In this document: positions 5,171 through 5,191 of the stretch, one piece after another
How the letters are laid out: the number at the start of each line of letters is the position of its first letter
Numbering within the stretch: position 1 is the first letter of the stretch
Source of the DNA: Candidatus Poribacteria bacterium
GTDB lineage: Bacteria > Poribacteria > WGA-4E > WGA-3G
NCBI GenBank assembly: GCA_009845505.1
Contig: VXZL01000626.1
Coordinates: 1-5,191 of the forward strand
Length of the DNA stretch: 5,191 nt
Reading direction: 5' to 3'
The notes under the pieces: generated by a model
What the model was told of the DNA's origin: nothing
What the model saw: only the letters and a program-made list of their open reading frames with translations
The model's database searches: none
Position numbers and translations under genes: made by a program

Positions 5171-5191
5171 CTGAGAGCCAACAGCCGATAG
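5171..5191. repeat. Second patch of degenerate heptamer repeats, cut by window edge
   Basis: Three 7-base words, CTGAGAG, CCAACAG and CCGATAG, run to the end of the window. They share the (C)AG/(T)AG endings of the 5104-5124 repeats and probably continue beyond the edge. Evidence is weak because only 21 bases are visible. Confidence 0.35.

Noticed and set aside
5091..5191. CRISPR array or attachment site reading of the repeats upstream of ppdK
   Set aside because: The repeat units are only 7 bases, degenerate and without spacers, and no cas, integrase or tRNA gene is present.

Overview
The window holds six protein-coding genes, all on the minus strand and tightly packed, in this order of transcription: pyruvate phosphate dikinase (ppdK, 5073 to 2443), a Uma2-family endonuclease-like protein (2358 to 1789), a small single-domain cupin (1688 to 1245), a HigB/RelE-like toxin (1185 to 847), its HI1420-type helix-turn-helix antitoxin (850 to 449), and the first 146 residues of a Gfo/Idh/MocA-family oxidoreductase that runs off the left edge (438 to 1). 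No rRNA, tRNA, CRISPR array or transposase is visible. No gene-free stretch exceeds about 120 bases.

The organism looks like an uncultured Gram-negative-type bacterium. The mix of a Uma2 protein, a HigB/HI1420 toxin-antitoxin pair, a cupin and a Gfo/Idh/MocA oxidoreductase, with short palindromes and degenerate heptamer repeats between genes, recalls Candidatus Poribacteria or related marine/sponge metagenome lineages. This rests on recalled gene repertoire and repeat style, not on a search. Base composition is balanced and the genes look alike in codon use, so nothing stands out as recently foreign.

Right part (2443-5191): ppdK has a strong AGGAGG ribosome binding site. Its leader is made of degenerate 7-base repeats plus a spaced inverted repeat. 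A 13-bp stem-loop, fully paired only in the minus-strand RNA, follows the ppdK stop and probably marks or modulates the 3' end of that message. Middle (1245-2358): the Uma2 and cupin genes each have their own AAGGA-type site and are separated by 100 bases carrying a perfect 8-bp-arm palindrome. Left part (1-1244): the toxin and antitoxin overlap by four bases (ATGA), with a two-copy 13-bp direct repeat just before the toxin. The antitoxin ends only 10 bases before the oxidoreductase, whose ribosome binding site starts next to the antitoxin stop codon.

Functionally the window mixes central carbon metabolism (PPDK, pyruvate/PEP interconversion), probable sugar or small-molecule metabolism (cupin and oxidoreductase) and a toxin-antitoxin module wedged between the last two. 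I see no convincing evidence of a wholly new system. The points most worth a second look are the coupling of the toxin-antitoxin module to a metabolic gene, the strand-specific stem-loop after ppdK, and the intergenic repeat elements.
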